A DNA stretch of 23,366 bases from an uncultured Prevotella sp. Its GTDB lineage: Bacteria; Bacteroidota; Bacteroidia; Bacteroidales; Bacteroidaceae. Under the pieces are notes generated by a model. That model was not told the DNA's origin. It did no database searches and worked only from the letters and a program-made list of their open reading frames with translations. This document shows positions 1-5,854 of this stretch, one piece after another. The DNA lies in the NCBI GenBank assembly GCA_905234355.1, contig CAJOHP010000007.1, forward strand, positions 1 to 23,366, read 5' to 3'. Positions within the stretch are counted from its first letter, which is position 1. Every line of letters begins with the position of its first letter. Both the position numbers and the translations under genes were made by a program.

Positions 1-138
1 GCCGACGCTCCGCTACCGGGTAAACGGGGGTCGTCTAGGGGGTAAACGGTGACCTGCGGAGCCCTCACTCCATGTCTCGCTCGGTCTGATTTGCATTCAG
101 CCACATATTTTATTATCTTTGAACCAAAGGTGATGGCT

Positions 139-164
139 GTAGGGACGGGCTTTATGTCTGTCCG
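139..164 (+). repeat. REP-like palindromic repeat, copy 1
   Basis: First of three copies of a 26-bp unit. Its core is GGACGGGC, a five-base TTTAT loop, then a near-complementary arm (GTCTGTCC in this copy), so each unit can fold into a small hairpin. It differs from copy 2 at one base (T for C in the right arm). It lies 49 bp from copy 2 in the same orientation. Confidence 0.75.
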
Positions 165-187
165 AGAAGCACCTCGTGCGGTGTTGC

Positions 188-213
188 GTAGGGACGGGCT
201 TTATGCCTGTCCG
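188..213 (+). repeat. REP-like palindromic repeat, copy 2
   Basis: Same orientation as copy 1 with one mismatch. Its arms are GGACGGGC and GCCTGTCC around TTTAT. With inverted copy 3 about 30 bp downstream it forms a doublet resembling a REPIN (two REP units in inverted orientation around a short variable spacer). That interpretation is by analogy. No RAYT transposase is present in the window. Confidence 0.75.
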
Positions 214-243
214 AAATCAAAACGCCCGTTTGCAGGTAAAAGG

Positions 244-269
244 CGGACAGGCATAAAGCCAGTCCTTAC
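244..269 (-). repeat. REP-like palindromic repeat, copy 3 (inverted)
   Basis: The reverse complement of this stretch matches copies 1 and 2 with two or three differences (GTAAGGACTGGC in place of GTAGGGACGGGC at the outer end). Copies 2 and 3 together span 188-269 and could pair into one long imperfect hairpin. Confidence 0.75.
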
Positions 270-366
270 GGTGTACCGACATCACTCAAAAGCTGGGTAC
301 AACAAATTGAGCGACCCACTATAGGGGAGCACAGAATTGCTATGATCTGAACATCTGAAACTTCTG

Positions 367-1350
367 CTACTCCTGAACTCCACAGAATCTCGAAGGACAA
401 GTTATAGCATTTTGTGGATGCTTGCTGACGAAAGCTTTCACATTGTTGATGGCCACTTCCATCAGACGCATCCTGGCTTCTTTCGTAGCCCAGGCAATGT
501 GAGGGGTGATGTAAGCATGCTCACATCGCAGCAAAGTGTTGTCTGCATGTGGCGGCTCCTCACTCAGCACGTCGGCACAGTATGCTCGCAGTCGTTTCTC
601 ATTCAGCGCATCAGCCACATCCCGTTCATTGACCAGTGGTCCACGCCCTGTGTTGATCAGAATAGCCGAACGCTTCATCTCATGGAGCGTCTGGCGCTTT
701 ATCAGGTGGTGGGTTTCTGCTGTCAACGGACAGTGCAGACTCACCACATCGCCCTCCCTCAACAGTTCCGTCAAGCTCTTCTTCTTCACACAGGAGGGTA
801 TCTGAGACTCTTTTTTGCTTGTGTAAGCCACCACGTTCATGCCGAACGAAAGAGCTACCTGGGCAACCCGGCTCCCGATGTTTCCCAGTCCGACGATGCC
901 AAAGGTCTTGCCTTCCAACTCCGTAATATCGGTGTCCCAATAACAAAAATCAGGACACTCAGCCCATTTGCCCTCACGGTTCTGCATGGCATAGTGTTCG
1001 GTATGATTGGTGACTGTCAGCAGATGGGCAAATACCATCTGTGCCACGCTCATGGTGCTGTAGGCTGGCACGTTGGCCACCACTATACCGTGTTCGCTGG
1101 CTGCATCGATATCCACCACGTTATAACCTGTTGCCAACACGCCGATGTACTTCAGATGCGGCAATAGCTCCATCTCCTGCCTTCGAAGACAAACCTTGTT
1201 TGTCAGCACGATGTCCGCATCCTTTGCCCGTTCCACAGTCTCATCGGACTGGGTGCGGTCATAGACTGTCAGTTCGCCAAACTCCCTCAGCGGTTCCCAT
1301 GAGAGATCTCCCGGATTGGCAGTATAGCCGTCAAGTATGACTATCTTCAT
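367..1350 (-). CDS. D-2-hydroxyacid dehydrogenase (glycerate/hydroxypyruvate reductase-like)
   Basis: This 327-residue cytoplasmic oxidoreductase should interconvert a 2-keto acid and a D-2-hydroxy acid using NAD(P)H. It has the full family layout. The Rossmann motif GLGNIG is at about 154-159, the substrate-binding Arg is in NTGRG (R236), the catalytic Glu is in VLSEEPP (E265) and the general acid His is in ITPHIAWAT (H284). Length is normal for the family. The residues after the second Rossmann strand read AYTSKK, not the acidic residue usual in strictly NAD-dependent members, so NADPH use is possible. Glycerate dehydrogenase is the best guess; formate, lactate and phosphoglycerate dehydrogenases share the fold, so substrate is unproven. 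The gene stands alone with a weak TGGCTTTG -7-like box upstream. Confidence 0.88.
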   Translation of the reverse strand: MKIVILDGYTANPGDLSWEPLREFGELTVYDRTQSDETVERAKDADIVLTNKVCLRRQEMELLPHLKYIGVLATGYNVVDIDAASEHGIVVANVPAYSTMSVAQMVFAHLLTVTNHTEHYAMQNREGKWAECPDFCYWDTDITELEGKTFGIVGLGNIGSRVAQVALSFGMNVVAYTSKKESQIPSCVKKKSLTELLREGDVVSLHCPLTAETHHLIKRQTLHEMKRSAILINTGRGPLVNERDVADALNEKRLRAYCADVLSEEPPHADNTLLRCEHAYITPHIAWATKEARMRLMEVAINNVKAFVSKHPQNAITCPSRFCGVQE

Positions 1351-1388
1351 TATAATAATTCAATTTTCGTTCTTTTCATGCAAGCGTG

Positions 1389-1396
1389 CAAAGCCA
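1389..1396 (-). promoter_or_regulatory. Possible -7 box of the dehydrogenase gene
   Basis: On the minus strand TGGCTTTGCA lies about 40 bases before the ATG at 1350. It matches the Bacteroidota TAnnTTTG box at all but one position. I see no TTTG at the expected distance upstream, where the hairpin at 1407-1447 sits. This is a weak call based on position and one element. Confidence 0.3.
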
Positions 1397-1406
1397 GAAC
1401 AACTGA

Positions 1407-1456
1407 CCCCCGAAAGCGCTACGCCAATAAGGTGTGGCTTTCGGGGGCTTCTTTTT
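1407..1456. terminator. Hairpin terminator after the TSCPD gene
   Basis: CCCCCGAAAGC (1407-1417) and GCTTTCGGGGG (1437-1447) are a perfect 11-bp inverted repeat around a 19-base loop. On the plus strand the stem is followed by CTTCTTTTT, yet no plus-strand gene precedes it. Its position just after the minus-strand stop at 1471 suggests it ends the pheT-yebC-TSCPD transcript. The U-tract in that direction is weak (TCAGTTGTTCTGG), although an A-rich run precedes the stem. Confidence 0.6.
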
Positions 1457-1470
1457 CCCAATGGACAGGA

Positions 1471-1764
1471 CTAAGCCATATACGAGCGTGTGTCGTCGGC
1501 GAGCGGAGCCTTTTTGAGCTGCTCCAGTGCACGGCAGAGCTGGTCGGGACAGCTGGTACGCTTGGTGCCGCAACGCACGCCATCGAGCCGTTTTATCACG
1601 TCGTCGATATGCTGTCCGCGCACAAGCTGGCTGATGCCTTGCAGATTGCCATGACACCCCCCGGCGAAGAACACCTGCTGTATGACGTCGTGCTCGTCGG
1701 CAGTGACATCGATGAGTTTAGAGCAAGTGCCCACGGTCTGATACTGTACGTGTTTGGTCTTCAT
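1471..1764 (-). CDS. TSCPD domain protein, TIGR03905-type four-Cys family
   Basis: This is a small 97-residue protein of unknown function. The four conserved cysteine contexts of the TIGR03905-type TSCPD family are visible: GTCSK near the N terminus, GGCHGN in the middle, and VRCG followed by TSCPDQL. The spacing suggests a metal- or redox-active cluster, but no activity is established that I know of. There is no signal peptide or membrane segment, so it is probably cytoplasmic. Its ATG follows the yebC stop after one base (TGA-T-ATG on the minus strand), which implies translational coupling. It is the last gene of the pheT-yebC unit, followed by a strong hairpin. Confidence 0.85.
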   Translation of the reverse strand: MKTKHVQYQTVGTCSKLIDVTADEHDVIQQVFFAGGCHGNLQGISQLVRGQHIDDVIKRLDGVRCGTKRTSCPDQLCRALEQLKKAPLADDTRSYMA

Positions 1765-1765
1765 A

Positions 1766-2506
1766 TCACTCTGCCGGAGCCTCTTCCGGCTTCATGTTGG
1801 TATAGACGGTCTGCACGTCGTCGAAGTCTTCGAGGCGTTCCACCATCTTGTCGATGGCCTCACGCTGCTCGGGGGTCACGTCCTTGAGGTCGTTGGGTAT
1901 GCGCGTAAACTCTGCGCCGGTCACCTCGAAGCCATTTTCCTCGAGGTGCTTCTGTATGGCACTGAAGCTGGAGGGGTCGCCATAGATGGTGATGCTGCCC
2001 TCTTCCTCGTCTTCATCGTACTCATCTTCTACGCCATAGTCGATGAGGTCGAGTATCATCTCGTCCATGTCAAGGCCATCTTTCTTTTTGAAGGTGAACA
2101 CGGCCTTGTGGTCGAAGAGGAAGGAGAGCGACCCCTGCGTGCCAAGATTTCCATTGAACTTATTGAACACGGAGCGCACGTCGCCCACGGTGCGTGTGGT
2201 GTTGTCGGTGAGCGTCTCCACAAAGATAGCCACGCCGTGCGGTCCGTAGCCCTCGTAGTTCACCTCTTTGTAGTCGGCATGGTCCTTGCCCATGGCATTC
2301 TTGATGGCACGCTCTATATTGTCCTTAGGCATGTTCTCGCGCTTGGCATTGGCTATGCAGGCACGGAGTGCCGGGTTCATGTCGGGCTCAGGTCCGCCGG
2401 CCTTTACTGCGATAGCAATCTGCTTGCCAATCTTGGTGAATGTCTTGGCCATGTGGCCCCATCTCTTCAGCTTTGTAGCTTTACGATATTCAAATGCTCT
2501 TCCCAT
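1766..2506 (-). CDS. yebC: YebC/PmpR family protein (translation or transcription factor)
   Basis: This 246-residue protein has the normal length for YebC (TACO1 family). It opens with the diagnostic MGRAFEYRK segment and continues with KRWGHMAKTFTKIGKQI, the invariant GGPEPDMNP stretch and an RENMPKDNIERAI helix. The middle part holds GYGPHGVAIFVE, and a very acidic run (DEYDEDEEEG) precedes the C-terminal domain. Family members act as DNA-binding regulators or help ribosomes over difficult proline stretches; the sequence does not tell which applies here. It lies 33 bp downstream of pheT on the same strand and is almost fused to the TSCPD gene. The leader before the ATG is A/T-rich with no Shine-Dalgarno sequence, as is usual in this phylum. 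Confidence 0.95.
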   Translation of the reverse strand: MGRAFEYRKATKLKRWGHMAKTFTKIGKQIAIAVKAGGPEPDMNPALRACIANAKRENMPKDNIERAIKNAMGKDHADYKEVNYEGYGPHGVAIFVETLTDNTTRTVGDVRSVFNKFNGNLGTQGSLSFLFDHKAVFTFKKKDGLDMDEMILDLIDYGVEDEYDEDEEEGSITIYGDPSSFSAIQKHLEENGFEVTGAEFTRIPNDLKDVTPEQREAIDKMVERLEDFDDVQTVYTNMKPEEAPAE

Positions 2507-2539
2507 AAAATGTATAGTAAAAAATTTTAATTCCTTCTT

Positions 2540-4987
2540 TTATCGCAGCTCGGCGCCCAATTGCTTCTTGATACTGGCGATGATTTTCTGCATGATGGCG
2601 TCTATCTGCTTGTCGTTCATGGTGCGCTCGTTGTCCTGCAGGATGAAGTTGACGGCATAGCTCTTCTTGCCAGCCGGCAGTTTGTCACCTTCGTAGACGT
2701 CGAAGAGCTCGACGCTCTTGAGCAGTTTCTTCTCTGCCTGTCGTGCTGTCTGCTCTATCTGTGCAAACTCTACCTGCTTGTCGACGAGCAGTGCCAGGTC
2801 GCGGCTCACCGCTGGGTGCTTAGGAATGTCGGTGAAGAGCACCTGCGTCTTGCGTGTGGCCTTCATCAGCTGCGTCCAGTTGAGCTCGGCATAGTAGACG
2901 GGCTGCGTGAGGTCGAACGTCTTGAGCAGTTTCTTCGAGACGATGCCCATCTCGACGAGTCGTTTGCCACCCCGGCTTTCCATCACTACGCCGTGGGCAA
3001 AGGCGTCGGCTGCCGATGCCTTCTGCACGAGCATGCCGGCTCGAAGCCCTATACGGCTGAGGATGTTTTCGACATAGGCGCTCAGCTGATAGTAGGAGCT
3101 GTCCTCGTCGGGATGAGCCCACGAACCCTCAATGCGCTTACCTGTCAGCCAGACGCCCATCATCTGCTCTTCTTTATAGGCTAGCATGGGATTGTCGTCG
3201 TTGTGACGCTCGGGGTCGTAGGTGTAGACGTTGCCAAATTCAAACATTCTCAGGTTCTGTGCCTGACGCTTCACGTTGTGCTCTATGCTTTCCAGTCCAC
3301 CGTAGAGCAGCGTCTGCCGCATGACGCCAAGGTCCTGCGAGAGGGGGTTCATGATTTTCACCACCGTGGGGTCATCGCCGTAGTAGGCGGTCTTGGTGAG
3401 CGAGTTATTGAGTATCTCGTTGAATCCGGCACCGACGAGTTGCTCGCTCACCAGATTCTGCAGCTTGTGCCTGCGGTCTTCCTCGCCCTTGATGACGAGG
3501 CTCGACTTGAGCTGTGTAGGTATCTCCACATTATTATATCCGTAGATGCGCAGGATGTCTTCTACGACGTCGCACGGCCGTGTCACGTCGACCCTGTAGG
3601 CAGGCACCTCGATGAGCATGCCGTCAGCGCCCTCGGAGAGGATCTTCATCTCGAGCGACTCGCAGATGCTCTTGATGGTATCGACGGGTATGGTCTTGCC
3701 TATCAGTGCATTGACATAACTGTATTGCAGTGACACGCGAGCGTTCTGCATCTTCTCCGGATAGACATCGCATATATCCATGGCGACCTGTCCTCCTGCC
3801 AGCTGCTTGCAGAGCAGTGCAGCCTGCTTGAGGGCATAGATCGTGCCGTTGGGGTCAACGCCTCGCTCGAAGCGGAATGACGCATCGGTGGATAGTCCGT
3901 GACGTCGTGCCGACTTGCGTATCCATGTGGGGTGGAAGTAAGCGGACTCGAGCACGACGTTGCGAGTGCTCTCATAGGTGCCACTTCCCCGCCCGCCGAA
4001 GACGCCGGCTATGCACATGGGCTCTTCAGCATTGCATATAGCCAGGTCGCGGTCGCTCAGGGTATGCTCCACGCCGTCGAGTGTCTGGAAAGGAGTCCCC
4101 TCCGGCATGGTTTTCACCACAATCTTGTGACCTGTGACCATGTCGGCATCGAAGCAGTGCAGCGGCTGCCCGTAGGCCATCATGACATAGTTGGTGATGT
4201 CTACGATATTATTGATGGGACGCAGTCCAATGGTGGTGAGGCGTGTCTTGAGCCACTCGGGGCTTTCCTTCACCTCGCATCCAGTGATGCTCACGCAGGC
4301 ATAGCGCCGGCATGCCTCGCTGTTCTCTATGACCACCTCTATAGGCATGTTGCGATTGTCGGGCACGAGGTCGTCGTCAGCAGGTCGGTGCAGTGCCGTC
4401 TGATAGCCGTTCTGCCTGAGCCAAGCGTAAAGGTCGCGTGCCACTCCCCAGTGTGAGAGCGCATCGGCGCGGTTGGCCGTGATATCTATCTCGATGAGCC
4501 AGTCGCTCTCCAAATGGTAATAGGCAGCGGCGGGTGTGCCCACCACAGCATTGTCGGGCAGGACGATGATACCGTCGTGACTGGTGCCTATGCCTATCTC
4601 GTCTTCGGCACAGATCATGCCGCACGACTCCACGCCGCGCAGCTTCGATTTCTTGATTACAAACTCTTTGTCGCCATCGTAGAGCACGCAGCCCAGGTCG
4701 GCCACTACAACTTTCTGCCCGGCAGCCACATTGGGTGCTCCGCACACTATCTGTGAGGGTGCGTCCTTACCCAGGTCGACGGTGGTCACATGCAGATGGT
4801 CACTATTGGGATGGGGCTCGCAGGTGAGCACCTTGCCCACATAGAGTCCCTTCAGTCCGCCGCGTATGGACTGCACCTCTTCCAAGGCATCGACTTCCAG
4901 TCCCGTCGAGGTAAGTGCGTCGCAGACCTGCTGCGGGCTGAGGTCGAAGTCGACATACTCCTTAAGCCATTTATACGAAATGTTCAT
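2540..4987 (-). CDS. pheT: Phenylalanyl-tRNA synthetase beta subunit
   Basis: This 815-residue protein is the beta chain of the alpha2-beta2 enzyme that charges tRNA-Phe in the cytoplasm. The order of domains is complete. It starts MNISYKWLKEYVDF. An OB-fold tRNA-binding domain covers about 40-150 (VGKVLTCEPHPNSDHLHV, CGAPNV). B3/B4 is the editing region, with RYACVSITG and TNYVMMAYGQPLHCFD. The B5 domain follows, then the catalytic-like core (GFNEILNNSLT, NPLSQDLGVMR) and a C-terminal FDX-ACB anticodon-binding domain (FTDIPKHPAVSRDLALLVD). Length is normal for Bacteroidota. pheS is not in the window. pheT heads the unit that includes yebC and the TSCPD gene and has a -7 box about 50 bases upstream. 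Confidence 0.97.
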   Translation of the reverse strand: MNISYKWLKEYVDFDLSPQQVCDALTSTGLEVDALEEVQSIRGGLKGLYVGKVLTCEPHPNSDHLHVTTVDLGKDAPSQIVCGAPNVAAGQKVVVADLGCVLYDGDKEFVIKKSKLRGVESCGMICAEDEIGIGTSHDGIIVLPDNAVVGTPAAAYYHLESDWLIEIDITANRADALSHWGVARDLYAWLRQNGYQTALHRPADDDLVPDNRNMPIEVVIENSEACRRYACVSITGCEVKESPEWLKTRLTTIGLRPINNIVDITNYVMMAYGQPLHCFDADMVTGHKIVVKTMPEGTPFQTLDGVEHTLSDRDLAICNAEEPMCIAGVFGGRGSGTYESTRNVVLESAYFHPTWIRKSARRHGLSTDASFRFERGVDPNGTIYALKQAALLCKQLAGGQVAMDICDVYPEKMQNARVSLQYSYVNALIGKTIPVDTIKSICESLEMKILSEGADGMLIEVPAYRVDVTRPCDVVEDILRIYGYNNVEIPTQLKSSLVIKGEEDRRHKLQNLVSEQLVGAGFNEILNNSLTKTAYYGDDPTVVKIMNPLSQDLGVMRQTLLYGGLESIEHNVKRQAQNLRMFEFGNVYTYDPERHNDDNPMLAYKEEQMMGVWLTGKRIEGSWAHPDEDSSYYQLSAYVENILSRIGLRAGMLVQKASAADAFAHGVVMESRGGKRLVEMGIVSKKLLKTFDLTQPVYYAELNWTQLMKATRKTQVLFTDIPKHPAVSRDLALLVDKQVEFAQIEQTARQAEKKLLKSVELFDVYEGDKLPAGKKSYAVNFILQDNERTMNDKQIDAIMQKIIASIKKQLGAELR

Positions 4988-5034
4988 CGCTATGTTATAT
5001 TACGTTTGTTGCTTTGTCGCCTATTTTTGCGGTG

Positions 5035-5042
5035 CAAAGGTA
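5035..5042 (-). promoter_or_regulatory. -7 box of the pheT promoter
   Basis: On the minus strand the box reads TACCTTTG, a full match to TAnnTTTG, inside CTTTTTTAGTACCTTTGCA. It lies about 50 bases before the pheT ATG, giving an expected leader of roughly 40 bases. No TTTG is found 19-21 bases upstream. The surrounding T-run and GCA are shared with the rpoD promoter. Confidence 0.6.
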
Positions 5043-5128
5043 CTAAAAAAGATTGAAACCTATGCACATAAACTCCAAAACTTTGCTAAAACACCTGTTT
5101 TAGTGGCTTGCAAGACGGTGCGGTACCG

Positions 5129-5152
5129 GCAAAAATATGGCATGTTTTTTGC
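5129..5152. repeat. Inverted repeat upstream of the J-domain gene
   Basis: GCAAAAA (5129-5135) and TTTTTGC (5146-5152) are perfect 7-bp arms around ten bases. The repeat ends 22 bases before the Shine-Dalgarno site of the J-domain gene. It could be an operator or an mRNA hairpin controlling that gene. I see no clear TAnnTTTG promoter between 5043 and 5187 for that gene. Confidence 0.45.
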
Positions 5153-5173
5153 AGATTAAATATTAAGAAGAAT

Positions 5174-5180
5174 AGGAGGT
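5174..5180 (+). promoter_or_regulatory. Strong Shine-Dalgarno site of the J-domain gene
   Basis: AGGAGGT lies seven bases before the ATG at 5188. It fixes the start codon. It is unusual in this window, where most genes have no recognisable Shine-Dalgarno sequence. Confidence 0.8.
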
Positions 5181-5187
5181 AAAAGAT

Positions 5188-5853
5188 ATGGCATTTATAG
5201 ACTATTACAAGATTCTTGGTGTCAAGAAAGACATTCCCCAGTCCGAGGTGAAGAAAGCCTACGTGAAACGTGCCAAGCAGTTTCATCCGGACTTGCATCC
5301 CGACGACCCGAAGGCCAAGGCTAAGTTTCAGGCACTCAACGAGGCCTACGACGTCATCGGCGATCCAGAGAAGCGTCGCAAATACGATCAGTATGGCGAG
5401 CAGTGGCGTCAGGCCGAGTCTTTCGGCTCCGGCGCAGGCGGTCAGGGTTTCGGTGGCTTTGGTGGAGGAAAGGGCTCGCCCTTTGAGGGTTTCGACTTCA
5501 GCAATATGCGGTCGGGGGGAGGCTTCAGCTCTTTTTTTGAAAACCTGTTCGGCGGTGGCCGCTATGCGCAGGGCTTCGGCGGATTCGACACCTCCCAGCC
5601 CCCACAGGAGAGTCAGGCCAGCGTGAGCATAGACCTCTTCACCGCACTGCTTGGCGGCAACGTGGTCATCGCCCTTGCCGACGGTCAGAAAGTGCGACTG
5701 AAGGTAAAGCCCTGCACGCAGCCTGGCACAAAGATGCGCCTGCGCGGCAAGGGACAGGGCGGAAGCGACCTCATCGTGACGCTGCAGGTGGCACTGCCCA
5801 CGCAGCTGTCTGCCCGTCAGCAGGAACTCATCAGGCAGGCACAGCAGGCATAG
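5188..5853 (+). CDS. J-domain co-chaperone, CbpA-like with a single C-terminal domain
   Basis: This 221-residue protein should recruit and stimulate DnaK. An N-terminal J domain covers about 1-70, opening FIDYYKILGV with the essential HPD at 33-35, then FQALNEAYDVIGD and KYDQYGEQW. A Gly/Phe-rich linker follows (about 80-135, GFGGFGGGKG). There is no zinc-finger domain, so it is not a true DnaJ. Only one beta-rich C-terminal domain remains (about 143-205, with QPGTKMRLRGKGQGGSDLIVTL). It resembles the second C-terminal domain of CbpA, whereas normal CbpA proteins run to about 300 residues with two. Substrate binding may therefore differ. No CbpM-like partner is adjacent. It is the only plus-strand gene in the left half and converges on the GH13 gene. 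Confidence 0.9.
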   Translation: MAFIDYYKILGVKKDIPQSEVKKAYVKRAKQFHPDLHPDDPKAKAKFQALNEAYDVIGDPEKRRKYDQYGEQWRQAESFGSGAGGQGFGGFGGGKGSPFEGFDFSNMRSGGGFSSFFENLFGGGRYAQGFGGFDTSQPPQESQASVSIDLFTALLGGNVVIALADGQKVRLKVKPCTQPGTKMRLRGKGQGGSDLIVTLQVALPTQLSARQQELIRQAQQA

Positions 5854-5854
5854 G

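Larger units (their letters stand above)
1..366. other. Gene-free, repeat-bearing region
   Basis: No convincing gene lies here. The only long open frame (49-324, plus) is made largely of repeat units read in both orientations and has no family features, so I do not call it. The stretch contains three copies of a 26-bp palindromic repeat (139-164, 188-213, 244-269). Nearer the left edge the 10-mer GGGTAAACGG occurs twice (18-27 and 40-49), 22 bp apart. It is also the 3' flank of the minus-strand dehydrogenase gene, but I see no clear terminator hairpin next to that stop. Confidence 0.6.

Noticed and set aside
188..269. A minimal CRISPR array
   Set aside because: The repeat copies are in mixed orientation, spaced irregularly and number only three. 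No cas genes are present, so a REP/REPIN-type element fits better.
49..324. A 91-codon plus-strand frame across the repeat cluster
   Set aside because: Its translation mostly reflects the REP-like repeats read in both orientations (GRDGLYACPK and its reverse-complement counterpart). It shows no family motif and no ribosome-binding site.
412..1167. A 251-codon frame antisense to the dehydrogenase gene
   Set aside because: The dehydrogenase has all catalytic motifs. The antisense product is rich in Cys, His and Gln with no recognisable domain, as expected for a codon shadow.
1407..1456. Terminator of a plus-strand gene ending near 1400
   Set aside because: The T-run lies on the plus-strand side, but no plus-strand gene with support ends upstream, so I kept it as an unassigned-strand terminator probably serving the minus-strand TSCPD gene.
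1754..2530. A 258-codon frame antisense to yebC
   Set aside because: It mirrors the yebC reading frame almost exactly in extent. Its Val/Leu/His-rich product looks membrane-like only because of complementary codons.
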